The translations under genes were made by a program, and so were the position numbers. This document shows, piece after piece, positions 53,201-64,000 of a DNA stretch of 64,000 nt. This DNA is from Bdellovibrionota bacterium (lineage in GTDB: Bacteria > Bdellovibrionota_C > UBA2361 > JAFLCA01): contig CP129486.1 in assembly GCA_030584005.1 (NCBI GenBank), positions 1,367,556 through 1,431,555 of the forward strand, in the 5' to 3' direction. The notes under the pieces were generated by a model that saw nothing but the letters and a program-made list of their open reading frames with translations, had not been told where the DNA came from and made no database searches. Within the stretch, counting starts at the first letter, position 1; each line of letters starts with the position of its first letter.

Positions 53201-54685
53201 ATCTTCGGAGAGAAGGCCGGCGAGGTGCGAGACACATCGCTGCGCGTGCCCCCAGGAATCGAGGGAACAGTGATCTCGGCTCAGGTCTTCTCACGAAAGG
53301 GCGCTGATAAGGATGAACGCACCTTGGCTATCGAAAAGCGCGAGATTGCTCGTCTTGAGCAGGATCATCGCGACGAAATCACGATCATCCGGGACGCGGC
53401 CTTAAAGGAGATTCGCTCTCTCCTGATCGGGAAGGAAGTTGCCGCGCGCTTAGTTGATGACAAGCGTCATCAGCTTGTCGCTAAGGGCACCATCATTACC
53501 GAGGAGCTCTTGCAGAGTGTGCCTTTCGAGTATCTCCGCGATATTCAGATTGGTGATGAGGCGGTGCAGGAGGATGTGAACAAGATCGTTGTTCGCACCG
53601 GCCAGCTCATTAACAACAAGCGTGCACTCCTGAACGATAAGATTAAGCGGCTTAAGGAGGGTGATGAGCTCGCCCCGGGCGTGATCAAGATGGTAAAGGT
53701 GTTTGTTGCCAATAAGCGCAAGCTGCAGGTTGGTGATAAATTGGCCGGCCGCCACGGCAATAAGGGCGTGCTCTCTAAGGTCGTGCCGGAAGAGGATATG
53801 CCGTATCTGCCTGATGGTTCCCCGGTAGATGTGGTGCTCAATCCTCTCGGTGTGCCTTCACGTATGAACGTAGGGCAGATACTGGAAACACACCTTGGCT
53901 GGGCCTCGTATAACATTGGACGGCGGTTGGAAGGCTTGCTCGTCCAGGTGGTGGATGTGCAGACAGGTGTGCAGCGCCCCGAAGTATCGAGCTCTGACAA
54001 AGAGAAGATCGTCTCGGAGATTCGCAAGGTGCTGACCGAGTCCTTCGTCGATGAAAGCTCCAGAGGAATGATTTCCAAGCTTACCGACGATGATGTTATT
54101 CGGCTCGGTCTGCGCGAGGTTCCGGGTATCCATGTGGCGACCCCGGTCTTTGATGCGGCAGGCGAGGCCGATATTCGCTCCCTGATGCAAGTCGGAAATG
54201 CCGATCCATCGGGCCAGGTGCAGCTCTTCGACGGGCGCTCCGGGGAGGCATTCTCGGAGAAGGCCACCGTGGGCGTGATGTACATGTTGAAGCTGGATCA
54301 CCTTGTTGATGACAAGATCCACGCCCGCTCAATCGGACCATACTCACTCGTGACGCAGCAGCCCTTGGGCGGAAAGGCCCAGTTCGGCGGTCAGCGCCTC
54401 GGAGAAATGGAGGTGTGGGCGCTCGAAGCATACGGTGCCGCATACAGTTTGCAGGAGTTCCTCACAGTCAAGTCGGATGACGTGGCTGGAAGAACGCGCA
54501 TGTATGAATCGATCGTGAAGGGCGAGCATGTGCTTGAACCCGGCTTGCCGGAGTCCTTCAACGTCATGATGAAGGAGTTGCAGTCGCTTTCCCTCGATGT
54601 GGAATTAGTCGAGGAAAGTTCGGCCGAGGAGGGCGCGGAAGTGGCCCCCGATGGCGGAGCGATTGATACAGCCGTGAGTGCGTAA
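50225..54685 (+). CDS. rpoB: DNA-directed RNA polymerase subunit β
   Basis: A 1486-residue β subunit, longer than the ~1340 of E. coli; extra sequence lies around residues 340-470 and in the acidic C-terminal tail ([20 protein letters not shown]). The rifampicin-site region near residue 600 is unmodified: [20 protein letters not shown], then [30 protein letters not shown] and [15 protein letters not shown] follow. Also seen: [20 protein letters not shown] and the C-terminal [20 protein letters not shown]. It forms the core enzyme with β', 49 bp downstream. Confidence 0.99.
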   Translation: MTSKIKTNLRLRRSYSKIREVAEIPNLVAIQKRSYDRFLQMNVDHEKREDIGLQRVFKSVFPIRDYNNTASLEFVSYNLGEPKYDQDECRDRGMTWAAPLRVTIQLVLWDVDADTGARNLSALKEDVVYFGEIPLMTERGTFIVNGTERVIVSQLHRSPGVFFDHDDGKSHVSGKLLYSARLIPYRGSWIDFEFDIKDILHVRIDRRRKLNASVLLRALGMSADEILTAYYKVDTVNFGKRGIVTKNFVADQLEGQKAFREVKAAGKVLAKQGGKFNRAIIRRMREAEIDQIEIDPDSVPGMVLADTFFEATEDVVDSRKGEKLMKAGEVLVGWSQIKERLEHVVRELDEKKARDLCSKLRVIAYAGEELVSDKVNSKGDVVEQGNLSQLRAKGIESLRVLYLDDRHIGEALWKTLMTDRMSPEREDIYSRLIGQPTTDSLIEIYRRLRPGDPPRPETASAAFKNLFFNPERYDLSDIGRYKINHKLYVAQGKEAPPLDARVLSERDIIETVRYLIELRNSNDPVRYSVDDIDHLGNRRVRAVGELIENQYRIGLVRMERAVKERMGMQDIDTLVPQDLINYKPVAAVVKEFFGSSQLSQFMDQHNPLSEITHKRRLSALGPGGLTRDRAGFEVRDVNTTHYGRICPIETPEGPNIGLISSLAVYARVNEFGFLESPYRVVDANHRVTDDIVYLSALEEERETIAQAGASLSKKGEFQETSVPCRKNGEYILSGPDDVTKMDVSPKQIVSVAASLIPFLENDDANRALMGSNMQRQAVPCIRAQAPMVGTGMEHVVARDSGATVVARRAGRVMMVEADRIVIRADRPGSDSLDTGVDIYNLVKFRRSNQGTCINQRPIVRVNERVEAGEVIADGPSCELAELALGQNVLVAFMPWHGYNFEDSILINERLVKNDIFSSIHIEEFECVARDTKLGKEEITRDIPNVGEEALKNLDESGIVQIGAEVAPGDILVGKITPKSETQLSPEEKLLRAIFGEKAGEVRDTSLRVPPGIEGTVISAQVFSRKGADKDERTLAIEKREIARLEQDHRDEITIIRDAALKEIRSLLIGKEVAARLVDDKRHQLVAKGTIITEELLQSVPFEYLRDIQIGDEAVQEDVNKIVVRTGQLINNKRALLNDKIKRLKEGDELAPGVIKMVKVFVANKRKLQVGDKLAGRHGNKGVLSKVVPEEDMPYLPDGSPVDVVLNPLGVPSRMNVGQILETHLGWASYNIGRRLEGLLVQVVDVQTGVQRPEVSSSDKEKIVSEIRKVLTESFVDESSRGMISKLTDDDVIRLGLREVPGIHVATPVFDAAGEADIRSLMQVGNADPSGQVQLFDGRSGEAFSEKATVGVMYMLKLDHLVDDKIHARSIGPYSLVTQQPLGGKAQFGGQRLGEMEVWALEAYGAAYSLQEFLTVKSDDVAGRTRMYESIVKGEHVLEPGLPESFNVMMKELQSLSLDVELVEESSAEEGAEVAPDGGAIDTAVSA

Positions 54686-54734
54686 GCCAGAAATTGTAGC
54701 AGTGACAACCATCGTGTAACCGTAAGAGTGTCGT

Positions 54735-58859
<4,125 letters not shown>

Positions 58860-58974
58860 CGGGAGAATCGGGGGTCGGCTGGTTGAAAAATCCGGCTTGA
58901 TACGACTTGCAAACGAGTGCATCCGTTCTACAGCGCCAGCCGAACCGCTGTCTACGGTGCTGCAGGGTGCCGGT

Positions 58975-60090
58975 ATGAGGCGCATAGTGCTGATCGTCGC
59001 GGTGTTGTGTTGGGTATGGCGAACCGGACTGCCTGCTTTTGCCCAATCTTCAGCGGCTCCTGAAGCGAGTTATCTGGCCCTACTGCCCCTTTCTGGCAGC
59101 CCTGCGGAGCAGGGAGGTTGGTGTCAACGCGGCTTTGAGCTCGCAGTTGCCGAGTTGCGGGCACAGGGCGTCATTGTGCAGATGCGCTATCAAGATACCC
59201 GCGGAGAGGCCAGGGAGGCCGTCACGGCATACCGTAAGGGCATTCGTGAAACGGGATCCCCAGTGGTCTTCACATGGGGCTCCTCCGTCGCCATGTCGCT
59301 TGCTCCGATTACAAACAGTGATGGTGTGCTGCAGATGGGTGTAGCGACAGCTACTCCAGAATATCGGACACGCGGCGACTATACCTTCAGGCTGTTTCCA
59401 TCGGCTGAGAGCGAGGCCCAGTTTCTATCTAAGGTGCTGGAGCGGAGATTCAAAGGTCAGCGCCTTGGCGCTCTATATATCGAGAATGACTATGGCATCG
59501 GCTCGTTTGAGGCTCTACGCGCTCTGTTGGAGTCCCGCAATATATACTTCGTTGCCGCTGAAGTTCACACACCAAACATCACAGATTTCAGATCGCAATT
59601 GTTGCGGATACGCTCCTTGAAGCCCGAAGTTCTGTATCTTGCCTCATACCCGAATGACGCCGCACTCCTAATAAGACAGGCGCGCGAGGTCGGAATCTCT
59701 GCTCAGTTCTTGGGCTCTGTGGCGGTTGCAAGTGTCGAGAACCTTTCCGATCTGGCGGGAGGTGCAGCCGAAGGCATGCTGCTTTCCTCGACTGCGGTCG
59801 ACCCCGCCAGCAGCTTTGCCCGCACCTATGCAGCAACCTTTGGTGCAGGCGGCACCGCCATGTCCTATGCTGCCCGCTCCTTCGATGCCTTGATGGTTGT
59901 TGAGCAGGCAAGAAAGAGCTGTGGCAGCGATTTTTCCGCTGCTTGTCTAGCCAAGGCGCTCCTGGCGCTGGAATACAAAGGTGCATCAGGGGCAGTACGA
60001 TTCGATGATGCTGGGGATGCAGAAATTCAGTATGTCTTAAATCGGATTGAGGGGCGAAATGCCCTTCCTGACATCAATGGCAACTTTTGA
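58975..60090 (+). CDS. periplasmic type-1 substrate-binding protein, LivK-like
   Basis: A 371-residue exported protein. The start at 58975 gives a signal peptide (MRRIVLIVAVLCWVWRTGLP ending AFAQ). An upstream in-frame start at 58819 lies inside rpoC. The mature part, YLALLPLSGSPAEQGGWCQR, GFELAVAELRAQGVIVQMRY, RGDYTFRLFPSAESEAQFLS and GALYIENDYGIGSFEAL, has the fold of branched-chain amino acid/amide receptors (LivJ/LivK, Peripla_BP_6). No ABC permease or ATPase genes are nearby, so it may be an orphan receptor. The last 32 bp overlap the next gene. Confidence 0.82.
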   Translation: MRRIVLIVAVLCWVWRTGLPAFAQSSAAPEASYLALLPLSGSPAEQGGWCQRGFELAVAELRAQGVIVQMRYQDTRGEAREAVTAYRKGIRETGSPVVFTWGSSVAMSLAPITNSDGVLQMGVATATPEYRTRGDYTFRLFPSAESEAQFLSKVLERRFKGQRLGALYIENDYGIGSFEALRALLESRNIYFVAAEVHTPNITDFRSQLLRIRSLKPEVLYLASYPNDAALLIRQAREVGISAQFLGSVAVASVENLSDLAGGAAEGMLLSSTAVDPASSFARTYAATFGAGGTAMSYAARSFDALMVVEQARKSCGSDFSAACLAKALLALEYKGASGAVRFDDAGDAEIQYVLNRIEGRNALPDINGNF

Positions 60091-60559
60091 AGAGTCTAGT
60101 AGGCTACAGCAGGTGGACCCCGTCGTTACGGCGATCGGACAGATATTTCGTGATAATGCAGATAAACGCATCTGCGTCGTTGGTACGACTTGCAGCGGGA
60201 AGTCCACCCTGGTCGCGAAGTTTCCGGGATCTCGAGATCAAGATGCCGAGGTATTCCCGAAGTTAAGCGCCGAGGAGTCGCGCTACGTCTCTCAACAGCC
60301 CTGGACGCCTGAGATAGGTCAGACCATGATTCGATTGGTACGGGAGCGGGTGCAGACGGAGCCCGGGAAGCCGCTCTTTGGAACGGTGCTGGTTGACTGC
60401 GATCTGGTGGTAGTGCTGCGTGTGAGTGACCGGCTGCTCGCGCAACGTTGCGAAAGCCGGGGAGTCAAGCTGAGCGATGCGCGCGCAATGCAAGAGCAGC
60501 TGTTCGCGGAGGTGGGCGCATCAGGGATCAGATCAATCGAAGTGCCAATTGTGAGTTGA
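60059..60559 (+). CDS. small P-loop NTPase / nucleoside-kinase-like protein
   Basis: A 166-residue protein with Walker A GTTCSGKSTL near residue 40 (RICVVGTTCSGKSTLVAKFP), an acidic strand LFGTVLVDCDLVVVLRVSDR and LAQRCESRGVKLSDARAMQE, resembling the lid and adenine-contact region of shikimate-, cytidylate- or adenylate-kinase-like proteins. The start at 60059 has GAGGGG upstream; starts at 60047 and 60089 (in frame, Met at residue 11 of the longest form) are possible. It overlaps the binding protein by 32 bp, so they are co-translated. Substrate unknown. Confidence 0.55.
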   Translation: MPFLTSMATFEESSRLQQVDPVVTAIGQIFRDNADKRICVVGTTCSGKSTLVAKFPGSRDQDAEVFPKLSAEESRYVSQQPWTPEIGQTMIRLVRERVQTEPGKPLFGTVLVDCDLVVVLRVSDRLLAQRCESRGVKLSDARAMQEQLFAEVGASGIRSIEVPIVS

Positions 60560-60659
60560 TGGTGAGAAAATTCGGCAGGTACCGGGTCCTCTGGCGCACG
60601 TGACCTACCTGTGCACAAATCCAGACATAACCTTTCATACCCTGGTATAGTGCCACTCT

Positions 60660-61403
60660 ATGCCAGCAGTGCAGAACGCTTCGGTTGCTCTTGAGGTAGC
60701 GCATATTCATGCGCCGGAAAGGCTCGTGGCCCTACGGGGTCTAAGTAATGATGGCAGCTTCCGTTGGTGTCCCCGAGCGTTGGACGCTTCCTTGCGGGAT
60801 GTGCAGCATGTCGAAGATCAATTAGCGCAACGCCCGGAAGTGGCGGGACATGCGGTAACGAGACTGAGCCTTTTGGATGACGTTGTAGTGCGGGAAGCGC
60901 AAAGGGTCAGCGCTGAAAGCTGGCGCTGGGAGCTTTTTATCCGCGTATCCAGGCAGTCAGTGGAGCAGGGCACGAGTGCCGTCGTACATCTGGAAAGTTC
61001 CTTCGTTGCTGCGGCGCGGGAACTGCACAATCGAGTGGGTGCCAGCTTAGCGCGCTTAGGGATCGCCATGGATGATCGGGGGCAGGCGCGCGTCCCAACG
61101 GATCATGGGGTGATAGGAATAAGGCTTTGCGGATTCCACACCATTGCCGATCCCACCCATCCAAGCTGTACGCTGATGGATCTCGCCTGGACGGCCTGGC
61201 GCTGCGAACGCTATGCACACACGTTCACGGCGCTTCCCCTTGGCTACTATAAACAACAGCTTCAGGTGGCAGCGCTCGCGGCGCTGATCGACCTGCCCGG
61301 CAGGGATCGGGTAACAACACTTTTTATGGACCGAGCAGCCCGCTTCAAGGGTGAGCTGTGCTTTGGTGATGTTACTGTCTTGAAGGAGGGAGCGGAGGGC
61401 TGA
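60660..61403 (+). CDS. hypothetical protein, first of a coupled pair
   Basis: A 247-residue soluble protein I do not recognise. It opens MPAVQNASVALEVAHIHAPE and contains HAPERLVALRGLSNDGSFRW, ASLRDVQHVEDQLAQRPEVA and, near the end, YAHTFTALPLGYYKQQLQVA. It has a mixed helix/strand composition with no membrane segment or signal peptide. Its stop codon overlaps the start of the next gene by one base (TGATG), so the two are translationally coupled and probably act together. Confidence 0.6.
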   Translation: MPAVQNASVALEVAHIHAPERLVALRGLSNDGSFRWCPRALDASLRDVQHVEDQLAQRPEVAGHAVTRLSLLDDVVVREAQRVSAESWRWELFIRVSRQSVEQGTSAVVHLESSFVAAARELHNRVGASLARLGIAMDDRGQARVPTDHGVIGIRLCGFHTIADPTHPSCTLMDLAWTAWRCERYAHTFTALPLGYYKQQLQVAALAALIDLPGRDRVTTLFMDRAARFKGELCFGDVTVLKEGAEG

Positions 61404-62005
61404 TGAAAACTCACGGGTTTGTTGAGCGCTATACCCACAGTGCACAAGATTTTGTCAAGGGAGTGCAACCCGTCTTGGAGCGGCAACTGAGCATCTCTGT
61501 GCACCCGATTGAGGAGCTCAAACTCTCGGAGCTTGCTCGTAAGCTAGATCAGAACGGGATCGATGCCTTTTACTATGATACTCAGGGGCATATTCGCGGA
61601 CTGGCCAGCCGCATGAACTACAGTCAGAGAGTCTCCAAAGAGCCTTCGTTTACCTTCCGCTATGCGCTGTATGATCGCAAAACGAAGTCGTGGGATACAA
61701 ATCGAGAATTTCAAAGAAAACTGCTGGCTGCAAATGCGCCACAGGAGTTCATTCTATTTCCGAAATTGCATGTAGAATCATTCTGCACACGACGCGGGGA
61801 GGGAGTTATCGGCTGGTCATTCGCTGCTGAGACCAAGGACATTGTGAACTATATTCAGACCTATATCGGCGATACATCACGGGTCAGGATATTTACCCCG
61901 TCGATTGGTGAACGCCGGCAGGTGGTTTCGGTGCCTATAGAGGTGTTTGCAAAGGAACACCGGGTTATCGAGGTTGCTGCGGTGCCTCCCACTCTGTCCA
62001 TGTGA
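61403..62005 (+). CDS. hypothetical protein, second of a coupled pair
   Basis: A 200-residue soluble protein I do not recognise. Features: HPIEELKLSELARKLDQNGI, DAFYYDTQGHIRGLASRMNY, FTFRYALYDRKTKSWDTNRE, FILFPKLHVESFCTRRGEGV and GWSFAAETKDIVNYIQTYIG. The many aromatic and charged residues in the middle suggest a globular, possibly nucleic-acid-related domain, but no motif is diagnostic. AAGGAGG lies 18 bases upstream within the previous gene; the start overlaps its stop by one base. Confidence 0.6.
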   Translation: MKTHGFVERYTHSAQDFVKGVQPVLERQLSISVHPIEELKLSELARKLDQNGIDAFYYDTQGHIRGLASRMNYSQRVSKEPSFTFRYALYDRKTKSWDTNREFQRKLLAANAPQEFILFPKLHVESFCTRRGEGVIGWSFAAETKDIVNYIQTYIGDTSRVRIFTPSIGERRQVVSVPIEVFAKEHRVIEVAAVPPTLSM

Positions 62006-62260
62006 GTTAAATCGAAAGAGTGCACAAAAAGGGCGGAGAGATCAGCGAGGGAAAACTTTGTGAATAGTCACTGTGATAGGCCACCAGAAATAATCTTCCG
62101 CCGCCAACGCTGGGTGGGGAGCAAATCGTTCAAATAGTGCAAACAAGGGGCGGAGTTGTGCCGAGGTCACGGTCACTCCTAAGGATTTACCCCATTGAGT
62201 AAGAGCACAAATGGCGTACAATCACCGTTCTCTGTGTTCCTTTGTTGAGGTAGTAGTACT

Positions 62261-62485
62261 ATGCCATCCACCAATCAAACTAATAATCCAGGCCCTGCTG
62301 GGGAAGATCCCCGATTTGATGACTCTAACGACGTCCTGTCCCTCGCGCGTTCTCGAGAGTATGCGGCGACTCATCCGGAGGTTCTCCGACCAGAAACCCC
62401 AGCTGCCACCCCAAATCTAAGCGAGGCCGAGCTGAATGCGGCCTGGAAGGCGCTGCCGGAGGCACAACGCCGGGGGGATTGCTAA
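62261..62485 (+). CDS. small hypothetical protein
   Basis: A 74-residue acidic, Pro-rich frame beginning MPSTNQTNNPGPAGEDPRFD and containing NLSEAELNAAWKALPEAQRR. GAGGTAG lies about ten bases upstream. There is no signal peptide or membrane helix. The composition looks protein-like but there is no family evidence. It stands alone in a 1.1-kb gap. Confidence 0.4.
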   Translation: MPSTNQTNNPGPAGEDPRFDDSNDVLSLARSREYAATHPEVLRPETPAATPNLSEAELNAAWKALPEAQRRGDC

Positions 62486-63092
62486 GCAGGGCCGCATTGT
62501 TCCCGCACCCCCATCGGCATAGTAACCTATTGATGCCGCAGCATTTTTGTTTGGCAGGGAGCGGCCTACAGCGATCGACCATACGGAGTCGATGCGGGGT
62601 GGGGGTCCCGTCTGCAGAGTGGTGCTGAGGCGGGCATCATCGGTCCGGCATCCATTGCAAAAACCCCGCTAAATCGGGGGGTTTAATTGACTTCACTGGG
62701 GCAAGATGATAACAAAGTGCCCTCGTAACTGCATGGGTACCGTGAACCGGTCCATAGTAGCCGCCTTAGTGCGCTACGGTTGGTGAACAGGTTAGTGGAT
62801 GCAAGGCCTTCTCCTGGAAGGGCAACATCCCAGCGGGATTCCCTGCGGAGCTGCTATCTGATGCGTGCGGCATTTGCGTGACTGAGTCCTTTTGGTCGCG
62901 TCTCGCTCTGCGTCATTTGTTCCAGGAAAGCAGCACACACATAGGTCGTCTTCGAGTTCTCCTTGCGCCGAGTTCGCCTTGCACTGGGCTCGTCAGTAGT
63001 TGAGCCGTTTTGATGCAGAGGGGGAGGGCTGAAGATTGGTATTGTCCGCGACCTGAGAGGGTCGCGGGAGTGAAGAAGATACGTAAGGTACT
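62486..63092. other. intergenic region upstream of rpsL
   Basis: A 607-bp gap. It contains a terminator at 62658-62688 and a hairpin 46 bp before rpsL with arms CCGCGACC (63046-63053) and GGTCGCGG (63060-63067), loop TGAGAG. The promoter of the rpsL-rpsG operon should lie between them, but no clear boxes are seen. Confidence 0.55.
62658..62688 (+). terminator. intrinsic terminator upstream of rpsL
   Basis: Stem AAACCCCG (62661-62668) with CGGGGGGTTT (62675-62684), loop CTAAAT, followed by AATT and a short mixed tail. Confidence 0.7.
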
Positions 63093-63464
63093 ATGCCTAC
63101 AATTAATCAGCTGATTCGCAGTCCTCGCAGGAAACGTCGGGCCAAGAGTAAGTCTCCGGCGCTCGTTAATTGCCCGTTCCGCCGCGGCGTGTGCACGCGC
63201 GTGTACACAATGACTCCGAAGAAGCCGAATTCAGCGCTGCGTAAGGTCGCGCGTGTGCGCTTGACTACCGGTATGGAGATCACGACCTACATTCCGGGAG
63301 TTCGACATAACTTGCAGGAGCACTCCGTGGTGCTGGTGCGTGGCGGTCGTGTGAAGGATCTCCCCGGATGTCGTTATCACATCGTACGCGGGAAGCTCGA
63401 GGCCCATGGCGTGCAGGATAGAAAGCAGGGTCGTTCGAAGTACGGCGCAAAGCGGCCGAAGTAG
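63093..63464 (+). CDS. rpsL: 30S ribosomal protein S12
   Basis: A 123-residue S12. [40 protein letters not shown] and [20 protein letters not shown] are conserved. Lysines at the streptomycin-resistance positions (PKKPNS and GRVKD) are wild-type. S12 monitors codon-anticodon pairing. It is separated from rpoC by 4.2 kb, whereas it usually follows directly. Confidence 0.99.
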   Translation: MPTINQLIRSPRRKRRAKSKSPALVNCPFRRGVCTRVYTMTPKKPNSALRKVARVRLTTGMEITTYIPGVRHNLQEHSVVLVRGGRVKDLPGCRYHIVRGKLEAHGVQDRKQGRSKYGAKRPK

Positions 63465-63505
63465 CTCATGTGATTGTGAAGGATTAGGCAGTCAAGGATA
63501 AGACC

Positions 63506-63976
63506 ATGTCCAGAAAGAAAAGAATTGGTTCGCGCTCGATTAAGGCCGATGCAAAGTACGGTGAGCATTCGATCGCCAAACTTACGAACGTTTTGATGCA
63601 GGACGGAAAGAGGGCGATTGCTGAGCGGGCCGTATACACGGCGCTTGACGATGTGCAGCAGAAGCTGAACGACGATCCGATCAAGATCTTCCAGAAAGCT
63701 CTTATGAATGTGAAGCCTCTGCTCGAGGTGCGTTCACGTCGTGTTGGTGGCGCGAACTATCAAGTTCCGACGGAAGTCCCGGCACCTCGCGCGCAATCCT
63801 TGGCCCTGCGTTGGCTGGTTGCGGCTACTGAAGAGCGCGGTGAGAAGACGCTGGCCCAGAGGCTTTCCGGCGAGATTATGGATGCGTTCAACAATCGCGG
63901 AGGCGCGGTGAAGAAGCGCGAGGACACCCATCGTATGGCTGAAGCCAACAAGGCCTTCGCCCATTTCCGGTGGTAA
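63506..63976 (+). CDS. rpsG: 30S ribosomal protein S7
   Basis: A 156-residue S7, full length. Conserved LTNVLMQDGKRAIAERAVYT, ALMNVKPLLEVRSRRVGGAN, YQVPTEVPAPRAQSLALRWL and the C-terminal FAHFRW are present. S7 organises the 16S 3' major domain. It lies 41 bp after rpsL; fusA is expected beyond the window edge. Confidence 0.99.
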   Translation: MSRKKRIGSRSIKADAKYGEHSIAKLTNVLMQDGKRAIAERAVYTALDDVQQKLNDDPIKIFQKALMNVKPLLEVRSRRVGGANYQVPTEVPAPRAQSLALRWLVAATEERGEKTLAQRLSGEIMDAFNNRGGAVKKREDTHRMAEANKAFAHFRW

Positions 63977-64000
63977 TGGTTTTATTGAAAGTTTCCTTTG

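Overview
This 64 kb window comes from a Gram-negative, flagellated bacterium of broadly proteobacterial or deltaproteobacterial type. I base this on lipoproteins and Sec-exported proteins, a PilP-like pilus protein, an FtsY with an N-terminal membrane helix, flagellins and an MdtG-like efflux protein. No 16S rRNA gene is present, so I do not name a lineage. Gene content is mostly housekeeping; I see no insertion sequence, prophage or CRISPR array.

Layout. 1-7.1 kb: partial MFS transporter, a GlpD-like flavoprotein, serS, and an overlapping operon of a SUFU-domain protein, prmA and an MDR oxidoreductase. 7.6-17.1 kb: trxA, a radical-SAM-like protein lacking the cluster cysteines, a FadI-type thiolase, several exported proteins of unknown role and a protein-kinase-like protein. 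17.4-21.6 kb: three tandem flagellin genes, each with a two-hairpin leader, followed by a convergent GT-C-like membrane protein. 23.6-31.4 kb: one long forward cluster (HDOD protein, lytic transglycosylase, pgsA, smc, ftsY). 31.8-38.4 kb: a PilP/pseudopilin fusion with an SmpA-like partner, tRNA-Pro, asnS, an ornithine-type aminotransferase, a saccharopine-dehydrogenase-like protein and a lone receiver domain. 38.5-40 kb: a rearranged tRNA cluster (Tyr, Thr-GGT, Thr-TGT, Gly, Trp) with two local duplications. 40-46 kb: PreP-like peptidase, rRNA methyltransferase, crcB and a TSP3-repeat exported protein. 46.4-64 kb: secE-nusG-rplKAJL-rpoBC, a five-gene insertion, then rpsL-rpsG.

The strongest unexpected signal is in the flagellin leaders. 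All three carry two hairpins whose six-base loops read AAGGAN. The second hairpin presents the Shine-Dalgarno sequence in its loop, and the stem sequences differ between genes while the loops are kept. This matches the known CsrA/RsmE ANGGAN hexaloop target and suggests translational control of all three flagellins. The second strong signal is a set of six 48-bp hairpin repeats, with compensatory base changes, between tRNA-Gly and tRNA-Trp, embedded in a 240-bp-period duplication carrying tRNA-Gly 3' fragments in both orientations. A third is a set of modular hairpin elements at 7.3 and 23.3 kb. The rplJ reading frame is interrupted at an A6 run, which is either a base error or a frameshift.
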